This document shows positions 1 to 7,321 of a stretch of 11,293 nucleotides of DNA, piece by piece. Numbering within the stretch: the first letter of the stretch is position 1; the number at the start of each line of letters is the position of its first letter. The DNA comes from Phycisphaerae bacterium SM23_33 (GTDB lineage: Bacteria; Planctomycetota; Phycisphaerae; SM23-33). The notes under the pieces were generated by a model. It was not told the DNA's origin and did no database searches. It was given only the letters and a program-made list of their open reading frames with translations. The stretch spans positions 1 through 11,293 of the forward strand of contig LJUF01000184.1 in assembly GCA_001303665.1 (NCBI GenBank), given 5' to 3'. The translations under genes and the position numbers were made by a program.

Positions 1-1847
1 TGGACGCGCGGACGCAGGAGAACCTCAAGCGCAGCTTCGAGGCCAGCCGGGCGGCGTGGATCTTTCCCCAGTGCTACACCCGCGACTGGTTCAAGAGCCT
101 GCCTCTGGTTCAGAGCTTCACGGACTGGGGCCTGCCGGAGATGTGCATGACGGCGGCGGCCGATGCCGCCCAGCTCACCATCACCCTCGACCAGCGCCCG
201 CAGTTCGTCCGCCCGGCGAACCAGCCGGGCACGTGGTGGCTCGACGACGCCGTGCTCATCGAGCAGCCTAAGCTCACCGTTCGCTTCGACGACTTGCTCA
301 GGCCCCGCATCCAGGACGGCGTGTTCGTGTTCGCCCGCCCGACCAACATGCACCTGGGCTTCTGCCTGGACCGCTCGAATAACTACTGCTCCATGCCCTA
401 CCCGCGCGAAGAGGCCGAGCGGCTCGACCGCTTCGCCCTCCGGGGCCAGCGGGCGGTCCTGCTGTTGGGCGTCTGCCACACCCGGCCGCTGGGCAAGGTG
501 CAGGTGGCGGTCGAAGGCGGCGCCCTGACGAGCGCCGACGGCGGACGGCTGCCACTGACGGAGGTGGAGTACCTGCCCGGCTTCCTGGGCTCGCAGCGCT
601 CCCACCTGCTCAGGGCCCACACCGGTCCGGTGGAGCTGACCAGCGAGCAGGGGATGCCCTACTTCGTGCTGAACTTCCTGGTGCCGCGGGAGGCCAAGCC
701 CGGCCGATACGCCGGCAACGTGCAGCTTCTGGCCGACGGGAAGCCGCTCCGCTCGATTCCGGCGACCCTCCGCGTGCAGGAGCTGACGATGCCCATCCTC
801 CGCGACGTCTCCATCGGGCCTATCCTCCAGACCGATCCCCTCAACGATGAGACGCTCCGGGTCTGTCAAAAGACGGGCTTCACCGGCGTGAACGTCGGCC
901 GCGGGATCTTCAAATTCACGACCGGCTCCGACGGCAAGAAGCACGTGGACGTGGAGGACCTGGGCAAGAGGCTGGAATGGATCAAGTCCTACGGAATTAC
1001 CGCCGCCGTGACGCTCTGGTCGGACGCCGACCTGGGCCCGCAGTGGGGCGGCGGCCGGCTGATCAAGGCCGTCAACCAGAACAAGGAGGACTTCCTCGCC
1101 GAGGTCAAGCGCGTGGAGCAGTACGTCCAGAAGCACCCGGAGTGGCCCCGGCTGATCTGGATGACCTGGGACGAGCCCCAGCCGAACGGGAGCTTCGGGC
1201 CGCGCGGCCACGGCCGCCCGTGCGAGAAGATGGGCTGGGTCACCGAGGCCGTCCCCAACGCCCTGACCACCGTGGACGCGGGCTTCTGGGTCTGGGAGAA
1301 GATCCTGCCGTACTACAGCCTGCCCAACCTGGACGAGCCGGCCGACTTCGTGGGGCCGGAGGTGTACGAGTACACCCGCAAGCAAGGGAAGGCCTTCGGC
1401 TTCGCCGGGTCCAAGAACGACCTGGACGAGCGGGTGCGGTACCAGGTGGGCATGATGCTCATCGCCAGCGGCGCGACGAACTTCCAATACTGGCACCTGA
1501 CCGTCCGCGGCATGCTGGCCGACCGCGTCCAAGGCAAGCTCCTGCGATCCATCTCCATGGTGGCCAAGGGCGAAGGCATTGACGACCTGAGGGTCCACCG
1601 GGTGTTGCAGGATGCGATGAAAGAGGCCGACAAGTCCGGCGATGCCAAGCGCCTGGCCGCCGCCAGAGAGGCGCGGGCCTACCTCAAGAAGATCCACTCG
1701 GTCTGGAACGCCGACCACACGCATGACGAGTCGCTGCCGTATCTGGGTCTGGCCGCCGATTGGGGCTACGACCGGTTCTACCAGGATTGGCAGGAGCAGA
1801 TGGCCCGGTACGCCGCCGCCTGCAAGGGCGTGAAGTGGATCGAATAG
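1..1847 (+). CDS. Glycoside-hydrolase-like protein (DUF4091/DUF6067-type), 5' truncated by window
   Basis: The reading frame is open from base 3 through the window edge to the TAG at 1845-1847. The 614 visible residues are therefore only the C-terminal part; the ATG at 141 is internal and has no ribosome binding site. Visible residues about 65-88 (ending PGTWWLDDAVLIEQP) resemble the last strand of a carbohydrate-binding beta-sandwich. Residues about 205-260 (PREAKPGRYAGNVQL, then a strand ending LRVQEL) resemble the all-beta domain that precedes the catalytic barrel in DUF4091/DUF6067 proteins. A TIM-barrel-like part follows, with WMTWDEP (Asp390-Glu391) as the likely acidic active-site loop, then GATNFQYWH and EGIDDLRVH, typical of the C-terminal part of this group. 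A role in polysaccharide or glycoside breakdown outside the cytoplasm is inferred; any signal peptide lies upstream of the window. The substrate is unknown. It converges with the oxidoreductase gene, 63 bases away. Confidence 0.8.
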   Translation, partial: DARTQENLKRSFEASRAAWIFPQCYTRDWFKSLPLVQSFTDWGLPEMCMTAAADAAQLTITLDQRPQFVRPANQPGTWWLDDAVLIEQPKLTVRFDDLLRPRIQDGVFVFARPTNMHLGFCLDRSNNYCSMPYPREEAERLDRFALRGQRAVLLLGVCHTRPLGKVQVAVEGGALTSADGGRLPLTEVEYLPGFLGSQRSHLLRAHTGPVELTSEQGMPYFVLNFLVPREAKPGRYAGNVQLLADGKPLRSIPATLRVQELTMPILRDVSIGPILQTDPLNDETLRVCQKTGFTGVNVGRGIFKFTTGSDGKKHVDVEDLGKRLEWIKSYGITAAVTLWSDADLGPQWGGGRLIKAVNQNKEDFLAEVKRVEQYVQKHPEWPRLIWMTWDEPQPNGSFGPRGHGRPCEKMGWVTEAVPNALTTVDAGFWVWEKILPYYSLPNLDEPADFVGPEVYEYTRKQGKAFGFAGSKNDLDERVRYQVGMMLIASGATNFQYWHLTVRGMLADRVQGKLLRSISMVAKGEGIDDLRVHRVLQDAMKEADKSGDAKRLAAAREARAYLKKIHSVWNADHTHDESLPYLGLAADWGYDRFYQDWQEQMARYAAACKGVKWIE

Positions 1848-1910
1848 CCCAAAGTCAGGCCTGGAGCCGACGTGCCGCAGAGGCCCGGCCGCTGCGTCCG
1901 CGGAGGCGGG

Positions 1911-2948
1911 TTACCACTGGAGCGAGACGACCTGGCCGGTGCGGGCGGACTGCTGGATGGCCAGCAGGACCTCCAGCACGTGGCGGCCTTCGGCGACCGG
2001 CACGATGGTCGCCGGATAGGGGCGATTGTGCGGCACGCCGGTCACGGCGGAGATGAAGGCCGCCATGGAGTCGTCGCCGTAGGCCTCGGGCGTGTAGCAG
2101 GTGGACCAGCCGCCGTGGCCGTAGTTGCTGGCCTCGCAGTGGCCGCGGAAGTTCACCCCGCCGGCGTCGTCCACGTAGGCCAGGGCCTTCGTGCCCAGGT
2201 ACGACAGGTGCGAGTCCGGCTGCGGGGCGACGCCGTCAGCCAGCTCGCAGATGGCCCCGCCGTCGGTGGTCAGCACGGCCGAGATGGACTCCTCGGAGGG
2301 GCAGTCGGCGGCGCTGCGGACCGTCTGGGCGTACACGCGCGTCACCTTCTGCCCGGTCAACCGCAGGGCGAAGTCCACCTGGTGGCACATGTGGTGCATG
2401 ATCCACCCGCCGGACAGCTGCGGGTTCATGACGGCCTTGTGCGGGGTGCCCAGGCTGAACAGTCCGGTGCCGCGGCAGGCGCGGCTGATGAGGTGCATGG
2501 GCTCACCGAACCGGCCGGCGTCGGCCAGCTCGATCAGCTGCCGGCACGGGCCGGTGTAGCGCATGGTGAAGTTGCAGTGGTTGACGACGCCGCTGCGCCG
2601 CACGGCCTGGACGATCTCGTCGTAATCGTCCAGGTTCAGGACGAGGGGTTTTTCGGCCCACAGGGCCTTGCCGGCGGCGCAGACCTTCAGCACGTGCTCC
2701 TTGTGCAGGGCGTTGGGCGAGGCCACGATGACCGCCTCCGCCTGCGGATGGCCGATCACCTCCTCCACGTCATTGGTGGCGGCGAAGCCGTTGGCGCGGA
2801 TCTTCGCCGCCGTGCCCTCGCTGCGCGTCCAGATCATCGGCACCCACGCCCGGGTTGAGTTCATCACCAGCCGGGCTAGGTGCTGGCCGTAAGGCCCGTA
2901 GCCGATCAGGGCGATCCCCAGCCGCCTGGCGATCTCGTCTTCCGGCAC
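1911..2948 (-). CDS. Gfo/Idh/MocA family NAD(P)-dependent oxidoreductase
   Basis: A complete 345-residue protein of normal length for the family. The N-terminal Rossmann fold carries GYGPYG (residues 16-21), the dinucleotide-binding GxGxxG loop. The family's AEKP motif, whose Lys is catalytic, is at 98-101. The C-terminal alpha/beta domain has GGWIMHHMCHQVD (180-192), matching the GG...H...HxxD pattern that lines the active site. Members oxidise or reduce hydroxyl groups of sugars, inositols and related polyols with NAD(P). The substrate here cannot be told. The start is GTG at 2948, chosen because AAGGAG lies 7 bases upstream; the stop is TAA. There is no signal peptide, so it is probably cytoplasmic. 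It is the last gene of the minus-strand run and begins 42 bases after the amidohydrolase-like gene, so co-transcription is likely. Confidence 0.93.
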   Translation of the reverse strand: MPEDEIARRLGIALIGYGPYGQHLARLVMNSTRAWVPMIWTRSEGTAAKIRANGFAATNDVEEVIGHPQAEAVIVASPNALHKEHVLKVCAAGKALWAEKPLVLNLDDYDEIVQAVRRSGVVNHCNFTMRYTGPCRQLIELADAGRFGEPMHLISRACRGTGLFSLGTPHKAVMNPQLSGGWIMHHMCHQVDFALRLTGQKVTRVYAQTVRSAADCPSEESISAVLTTDGGAICELADGVAPQPDSHLSYLGTKALAYVDDAGGVNFRGHCEASNYGHGGWSTCYTPEAYGDDSMAAFISAVTGVPHNRPYPATIVPVAEGRHVLEVLLAIQQSARTGQVVSLQW

Positions 2949-2955
2949 GGCGTGT

Positions 2956-2961
2956 CTCCTT
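2956..2961 (-). promoter_or_regulatory. Shine-Dalgarno AAGGAG fixing the GTG start of the oxidoreductase
   Basis: The minus strand reads AAGGAG, a 7-base spacer, then GTG at 2948-2946. There is no ATG nearby that would preserve the N-terminal strand leading into the GYGPYG loop, so the GTG start is well supported. Confidence 0.75.
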
Positions 2962-2990
2962 GCCCAAGAGGTTGGCGGTGAGTCAGATTA

Positions 2991-3803
2991 TTACCTGGCC
3001 GCGGCCAGCAGCCGACGCAGGTTGTCGCCGCAGATGAGCCGCTTGGCCGGCAGGTCCAGGACCTCGTCGTACTGCACGTTGGCGATGAAGATGGCCGGCT
3101 CGTAGAAGGGCATGCCGGTGGCGAAGACCACGCGCTGGGGCCCGAGGTCGCGGGCGAGGCGGCGCCAGTAATCCACCACGCTGGTGATGTCCATCAGCAC
3201 GTTGCCGGCGCGATACAGCAGCGGCATTGTGGCCGCCGCCAGGCCCAGCCCGCCGGAGTGGTGCGACAGGATCATCGGCAGGGCCGGATGAGCCAGGCAG
3301 ACCTCCAGCAACTCATCCAGCAGCAGCGAGTCGGGCACGCACTGGGTGGACGCCTGCCGCAGCGGGGCGAAGTCCAGCAGGCAGGGCACGCGGCGGGCCT
3401 CCAGGGCCTCGCACAGGTCCTTCCACATCCAGTGCAGCGGCGGCACCTGACCCATCATCAGCCTGGCCGCCCGCACGCCGGCCGAGAGCATCTCGTCCAC
3501 CATCTGCCGCGCCCCGGCCGGGTCGGGCCGGGCCGGCGGTGACAGCACCCACACCGGGTGCAGCCGCTTGAGCCCTTCGATCTCCCGGAGCAGCCGCTGG
3601 TTTCCGCGCCACCTCGGCTGCACCAGCCGGGCCTCGTTGGAGTGCACCAAGGCCTCGGCGATGTCGTACTTGTCCATGACGGCCAGCACGTTCTCGGCGG
3701 TGAGGTATTCCGGCACCCCGGCCAGGCACGACCGGCCCAGGGTGACGCAGCTATCCAGCAGCGCCAGCTCGCGGACGTCGGGCATCTTGGCTGTTGCCTG
3801 CAT
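2991..3803 (-). CDS. Amidohydrolase-like (Amidohydro_2 fold) protein lacking metal ligands, probable pseudoenzyme
   Basis: A complete 270-residue protein whose length and motif order match the 271-residue amidohydrolase encoded just upstream. Where active members have DxHxHxG near the N-terminus, it reads DSCVTLG (17-23): both histidines are replaced (Cys19, Thr21). The barrel lysine position appears as Arg114. The NHSW-type histidine strand is LLDFAPL (142-148), and the last Asp (FGSD or FGTD in relatives) is Gly230 in FATGMPFYEP. Only the histidine segment LSHHSGG (179-185) remains. Binding of the usual catalytic zinc is therefore unlikely, while the fold looks intact and the frame undisturbed. 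It may be a regulatory or structural partner of its neighbour, or an enzyme with changed chemistry. The start is ATG at 3803 with GGAGG 5 bases upstream. It begins 17 bases after the amidohydrolase stop, so it is translated from the same message. Confidence 0.82.
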   Translation of the reverse strand: MQATAKMPDVRELALLDSCVTLGRSCLAGVPEYLTAENVLAVMDKYDIAEALVHSNEARLVQPRWRGNQRLLREIEGLKRLHPVWVLSPPARPDPAGARQMVDEMLSAGVRAARLMMGQVPPLHWMWKDLCEALEARRVPCLLDFAPLRQASTQCVPDSLLLDELLEVCLAHPALPMILSHHSGGLGLAAATMPLLYRAGNVLMDITSVVDYWRRLARDLGPQRVVFATGMPFYEPAIFIANVQYDEVLDLPAKRLICGDNLRRLLAAAR

Positions 3804-3820
3804 GTTGGCCTCCGGGGCAG

Positions 3821-4636
3821 CTACAGCTTGTATTGTTCCTTCAGCGCGGCCGGCAGGGCACCGACCTTTTCCAGCAGCCTGGCCTGCGTCAGGCCCAGGA
3901 TGAGCCGCTTGTGCCGGTCGGGGATGTCGGCGTAAACGACCAGGCCGATGCCGACGGAGATGGGGTTCATGAAGGCGTCGGAGCCGAAGAGGAACTTCTC
4001 CGGCCCGACGCCGCGGATGCCCCTTTCCAGGAAGCCCAGCGAGCCTATGCCCCAGATGTTGGCGTACACGTTGGGCAGTTCCCGGAGCAGCTCATCCTGG
4101 CGGCTGCCGTAGTGGCCGAAGATGAAGTCCACGCTAGGGAACTGGCGGGCGATCCGGTCCATCTCCTGGTTGGTCCAGGAGTGGTTGAGGATGAGCATAT
4201 TGCGGTCGGCGGCAAAGCGGTACAGGGCCATGAGGTTGGGCCCGTCGCCGGGGTAGTCCTGGTAGGCGTTGAGCAGCTTGATGCAGCGCATGCCGGCGGC
4301 CTGGACGCGCTGGAGCTCGTCCAGGACGGCGTCGAGGTGGTCGTTGGGGTTGACGTGGGCGAAGGGGATGATCCGCTGTGGCAGGCGGGCGGTCAGTTCC
4401 ATGAGGATGTCGTTGCCCAGGCGATAGTCGGTGCCGTTCCACATGTAGCCGCCGGCCATGACGCAGGCGGCGTCCACGCCGTTGGCGTCCATGACGGCGG
4501 CGGCGCCGGCGGCCATCTCCTGGACGGTGTCGAAGTTCGCCCCATGCGGCCATTCGCCCACGTGTGTGTGCCCGTCGATGACCAGCACGCCGGGCAGGCC
4601 CTGCCCCGCCCGCCAGTTGTCCAAAATCTCGCTCAT
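3821..4636 (-). CDS. Amidohydrolase (Amidohydro_2 family, metal-dependent TIM barrel)
   Basis: A 271-residue protein with the full set of expected metal-site residues. These are DGHTHVG (HxH at His23 and His25), Lys120 in RCIKLLNAY, His152 in ILNHSW, His175 in FGHYGS and Asp220 in FLFGSDAF. Family members are cytoplasmic hydrolases, lactonases or decarboxylases acting on cyclic or carboxylated substrates. Which of these applies is not visible. The frame is open upstream to an ATG at 4714, but the extra residues are Cys/Gly-rich and unlike the family. The ATG at 4636, with GGAG 8 bases upstream, puts the HxH at the usual distance from the N-terminus, so I chose it. The start codon lies inside a perfect palindrome that could hide it in a hairpin. 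The gene sits 86 bases downstream of the broken metallohydrolase gene and 17 bases upstream of its degenerate paralogue. Confidence 0.88.
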   Translation of the reverse strand: MSEILDNWRAGQGLPGVLVIDGHTHVGEWPHGANFDTVQEMAAGAAAVMDANGVDAACVMAGGYMWNGTDYRLGNDILMELTARLPQRIIPFAHVNPNDHLDAVLDELQRVQAAGMRCIKLLNAYQDYPGDGPNLMALYRFAADRNMLILNHSWTNQEMDRIARQFPSVDFIFGHYGSRQDELLRELPNVYANIWGIGSLGFLERGIRGVGPEKFLFGSDAFMNPISVGIGLVVYADIPDRHKRLILGLTQARLLEKVGALPAALKEQYKL

Positions 4637-4651
4637 GGAGCATGCTCCATG
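4634..4651 (-). promoter_or_regulatory. 18-bp perfect palindrome over the Shine-Dalgarno and start codon of the amidohydrolase
   Basis: The sequence CATGGAGCATGCTCCATG equals its own reverse complement. In the minus-strand RNA the two halves can form a 7-bp stem closed by a CATG loop. The GGAG ribosome binding site (4648-4645) and the ATG (4636-4634) would both be paired. This is the layout of a translation-repressing hairpin, although a DNA operator for a dimeric protein would look the same. The ATG at 4650-4648 also opens a five-codon frame (MEHAP) that has GGGAG 7 bases upstream, and its TGA overlaps the amidohydrolase ATG. The symmetry is read directly; function is inferred. Confidence 0.45.
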
Positions 4652-4681
4652 GTTCAGCTCCCGCCGGCCGCCACTCGTCAC

Positions 4682-4721
4682 GGCGCAATCCGCGCCATTG
4701 GTGCATCCGTGCAATCCGTGG
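4682..4721. repeat. Short imperfect repeat units with a small hairpin, intergenic
   Basis: Between the metallohydrolase stop and the amidohydrolase start, three related units occur: GCAATCCG (4685-4692), GCATCCGTG (4703-4711) and GCAATCCGTGG (4711-4721). The first sits in an inverted repeat, GGCGC-AATCC-GCGCC (4682-4696). ATCCGTG-type units resemble short dispersed intergenic repeats seen in several environmental bacterial lineages; that resemblance is from memory. There is no U-tract, so this is not a classical terminator. Confidence 0.35.
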
Positions 4722-4722
4722 A

Positions 4723-7211
4723 CTAGTGATGCTCCGGGTGGTCCTGGGTCGGCGTGTGCCTGTGGTACTCACCGGCCTGGTGCATGCGGTTGTGCAGGCT
4801 GCGGTGGGCGGCGGTGAGCACCAGCCGCATGCGCTTGCGCGCAGCCGTTTCGGCCCGGGTGCCGACCGTCTCCAGGTACGCCAGCGCCCCCTCGATCTGC
4901 TCCAGGATGGTTAGGGCGTCGGCCGCGGCAAAGAACGGCGTGCCGGCCACCTCCACCATCACCGGCGAGGAGTGGGCGGCGATGATCTCCGGCTTGTCGT
5001 AATAGTGCCCCCGCACCAGCAGCGCCAGCCAACTGCTGCGGTCGAGCTTGACCGGCCAGTGGCCGGCGTCCTGGTCGGGGCGGACGGCCTGGCTGCGGCG
5101 GATCTCGCCGTTGACGATCAGCTCCACCCGCGACATGGGCACGGTGACCGAGGCCACCTGCCAGGTCACGTCCGCGGTGCCGCCGGTGGCGGACATCTGG
5201 ATGCGCGAGCCCGGCGGCCGGCCCTCCACCGCCAGTTCCATCAGCGGCCCGTAGGTCACGAAGGTATGGGCCCGCCGGACGGCCTGCTTCCAGGCCTGGT
5301 AGGTGAATTCCTCGTTCGGGTCTATCCGGGCATAGGTCCGCACGGTGCCGACGGCCGTGGTGGCGGACATCTTGTCAGTGCCGCCCACCGCGGCGGTGAG
5401 GTAGCCGCAGTTCAGGTACCGGTACCAGTCCGACAGCGAATATGGGTCGATGCCGCCGTACAGGTTGCCCCAGGCGGTCATCTCCACGCCGTCGGCCGCC
5501 TGGCTGACCAGGGTGGCGGCGTGCTCGCTGCGCGGGTTGGGAAAGTGCGGCAGGATGACCACGCCGTCCTGGGCCTTGCACTGCCGCGCCCACTCCGTCA
5601 GCAGCACCTCGACGGCGTCGCCAATGGCCGACTCGTCCGGCCCGCCGGTGGTCATGGGGGCGATGATGTCGCCGGAGTAGCCCAGCAGCGAGATGTGCCC
5701 CAGTACGTGCTGGCGGTTCTCGGTGCCCACGCGGACGAGGTATTCGCCGTCGCCGCCGGCTTCCCGAGAGCCGAAGGTGGTGCTGCCGTCGAAGTCGCCC
5801 ACGTTGGTCATCAGCTCTCCCCACTGGCTGGCCAGCAGGTTGACCACGTTGACGCCCTCGCCCGCCCCCTCCAGCAGGGCGGTCGGTGGGGACAGGAAGT
5901 GCACGTGCGTGTCGGCGCTGACCCAGCCCTGCTGGCGCCAGGGAAGGACCTTTTCCAGCTCGATGGTGATCTGGCGGGTGGCCCGGGTGACGCGGACGAC
6001 CTGCCGCACCGGGCGGATCTCGAAGCCCTTGGACACCTCCAGGTACACGCGGCCCAGCGGCAGGTTGGTCCGCGTTTCGCCGGGAATGTACGTGCACCAG
6101 TGGATGCCCTGGTGGGCGAAGTCGGTGCTGTAGTCCTCGAACCAGTCGGGGTTGGGGATGCGGTGGCGGTCAATGGGGGCCAGGTACTCGCCCGCCTGGC
6201 CGTGCACGTGCAGCTTCACGGCCACGGGCCTGCCGGTGCCCTTCTCGACTACCCGCAGCGTGACCCGCTGGTCGGCTGGCCGGACCGCCTGGATGGGGCC
6301 GGACCTGCCCGCCGCCCCGACCCTGGCCACCGGGACCGTCCGCCCGCCGGGCAGGTGGAATCGCGCTTCCGGGTGGGCGGTGTACTCAACCAGGATCTCG
6401 CGCTGCGAGATCTCCGGCACCCGGTTGTTGTACGTCCGCGCCCAGGTGCTGTCGGGATACACCGGCCGCGGCATGGCCGAGATGACCTGCCCCATGTCCA
6501 GGCGGATCTGCTTGAGTTGGCCCTTCTCGTCCACCGCCGGGTCGAACCTGGCGGCTTTCGGCAGCGTCAGCATGGCCTTGCGGCGGCTTTCCCAGCGCAG
6601 CGGCGGGGCCGAGGTGTTGCCGGCCGTGAGGGCCGAGACCACCACCGCCCCCCACACCGGCTCGAAGCGGATAGCGGCGAGAGCCTTTCGGGGCTGCGGA
6701 TTCTTCCACGCCCACAGCCAGTTCACCCAGGGGCGGTGGTCGTTGCTGGCGGCCCGGGTCTGGATCCGCCCCCAGGCCGCGTTGGGGTTCAGGTCCTGCG
6801 ATCGGTCCGGCAGCGGATGCGGCTTGGCGTCGGCGACGGCGGCCAGGGGATTCTCGCCCCATGCCCGTTGGAACATGCCGAGCTCGTACCCGCGGCGGAT
6901 CTTCGCGACGAGGGCACGAAACCGTGCTCGTTCCATTCCAGCGGGCGGACGTCGGAGGTGTGGGCGAAGACCAGCCACCTGGCCCGGACGGCCGGCAGCT
7001 TGACCGAGACGACCTTGTTCTTGACCAGCACCACCCGGCCGATCCGCAGCGGGATTCCCCACGCCACGCACGCGCCGGAAGGGGCGCGGTCCAGGTGGTC
7101 GGCCATGGCCTTGGAAACCCCGGCCTTGGGCAGCTCCGCCAGCGAGGCGTTGCCCCTGAGGGTCAGCGGCGAGAAAAGTCCGGATGCGGGGCCGTCTTTC
7201 ATGGGAGGCAT
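4723..7211 (-). pseudogene. CehA/McbA-type PHP-domain metallohydrolase, frameshifted near residue 98
   Basis: The protein is split between two minus-strand frames. The first starts at ATG 7211 (AAGGAG 6 bases upstream) and gives 98 convincing residues ending HTSDVRPLEWNEHGF at 6918, then runs out of frame to a stop at 6789. The second is convincing from KIRRGYELGMF (about 6903) to the TAG at 4723, about 725 residues. Together they make about 830 residues. The N-terminal half is beta-rich. The PHP-like part follows WVSADTHVH (HxH codons at 5907-5899), with later histidines in LGHISLLGY and ILPHFPNP and an Asp in GGTDKM. A beta domain and a basic helical tail close the protein. The usual PHP aspartate-histidine strand reads VNVVNLLASQWGE instead. 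Family members are hydrolases of esters, carbamates or phosphoesters; the substrate here is unknown. The rest of the frame is undamaged over 2.1 kb, so the break is recent or a sequence error. Confidence 0.78.
6901..6920 (-). other. Frameshift and probable deletion junction in the metallohydrolase gene
   Basis: Upstream of this point the sensible translation (EWNEHGF) is in one frame. Downstream (IRRGYELG, from 6900) it is in another. Only 17 bases lie between the last clearly good codon (Phe, 6920-6918) and the first (Ile, 6900-6898). Relatives, as I remember them, have some 20-30 residues here, including a strand with a YADG-like turn. A deletion whose length is not a multiple of three fits better than a single-base slip. 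Confidence 0.6.
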
Positions 7212-7217
7212 GACCTG

Positions 7218-7223
7218 CTCCTT
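7218..7223 (-). promoter_or_regulatory. Shine-Dalgarno AAGGAG of the metallohydrolase gene
   Basis: The minus strand reads AAGGAG, 6 bases, then ATG at 7211-7209. This decides between that ATG, the ATG at 7202 with nothing suitable in front of it, and the in-frame ATG at 7301. It also shows that the true gene start lies in the frame that is later broken. Confidence 0.7.
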
Positions 7224-7236
7224 CGTTGTGGCGGTG

Positions 7237-7265
7237 AATATGGCGCGCCGCTGGGATAGAGTAAA
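7237..7265 (-). promoter_or_regulatory. Possible sigma-70-like promoter for the metallohydrolase-amidohydrolase-oxidoreductase genes
   Basis: The minus strand reads TTTACT (7265-7260), a 17-base spacer, then CATATT (7242-7237). Each hexamer matches 4 of 6 consensus positions. It lies about 20 bases ahead of the Shine-Dalgarno, in a locally AT-richer stretch. Promoter rules in planctomycetes are poorly defined, so this is tentative. Confidence 0.3.
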
Positions 7266-7288
7266 GACATTAGCGCGGCGGGGAGAGG

Positions 7289-7309
7289 CGGGCGGCCGCA
7301 AGCCGCCCG
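7289..7309 (-). terminator. GC-rich stem-loop just after the dehydrogenase gene
   Basis: CGGGCGGC (7289-7296) and GCCGCCCG (7302-7309) form a perfect 8-bp stem around a 5-base loop. It begins 13 bases beyond the dehydrogenase stop on the minus strand. No U-run follows, so it may be a weak or factor-assisted terminator, or an RNA-stabilising hairpin. Confidence 0.35.
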
Positions 7310-7321
7310 GGGCGGCTCCTG

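Noticed and set aside
1848..1910. The convergent gap between the glycoside-hydrolase-like and oxidoreductase genes, searched for a bidirectional terminator.
   Set aside because: Only a weak CGCAG/CTGCG pairing is present and there is no T-run on either side.
1872..2858. A plus-strand open frame of 328 codons opposite the Gfo/Idh/MocA gene.
   Set aside because: It is biased in composition and lacks motifs. The minus strand encodes GYGPYG, EKP and HHMCHQVD in the right order.
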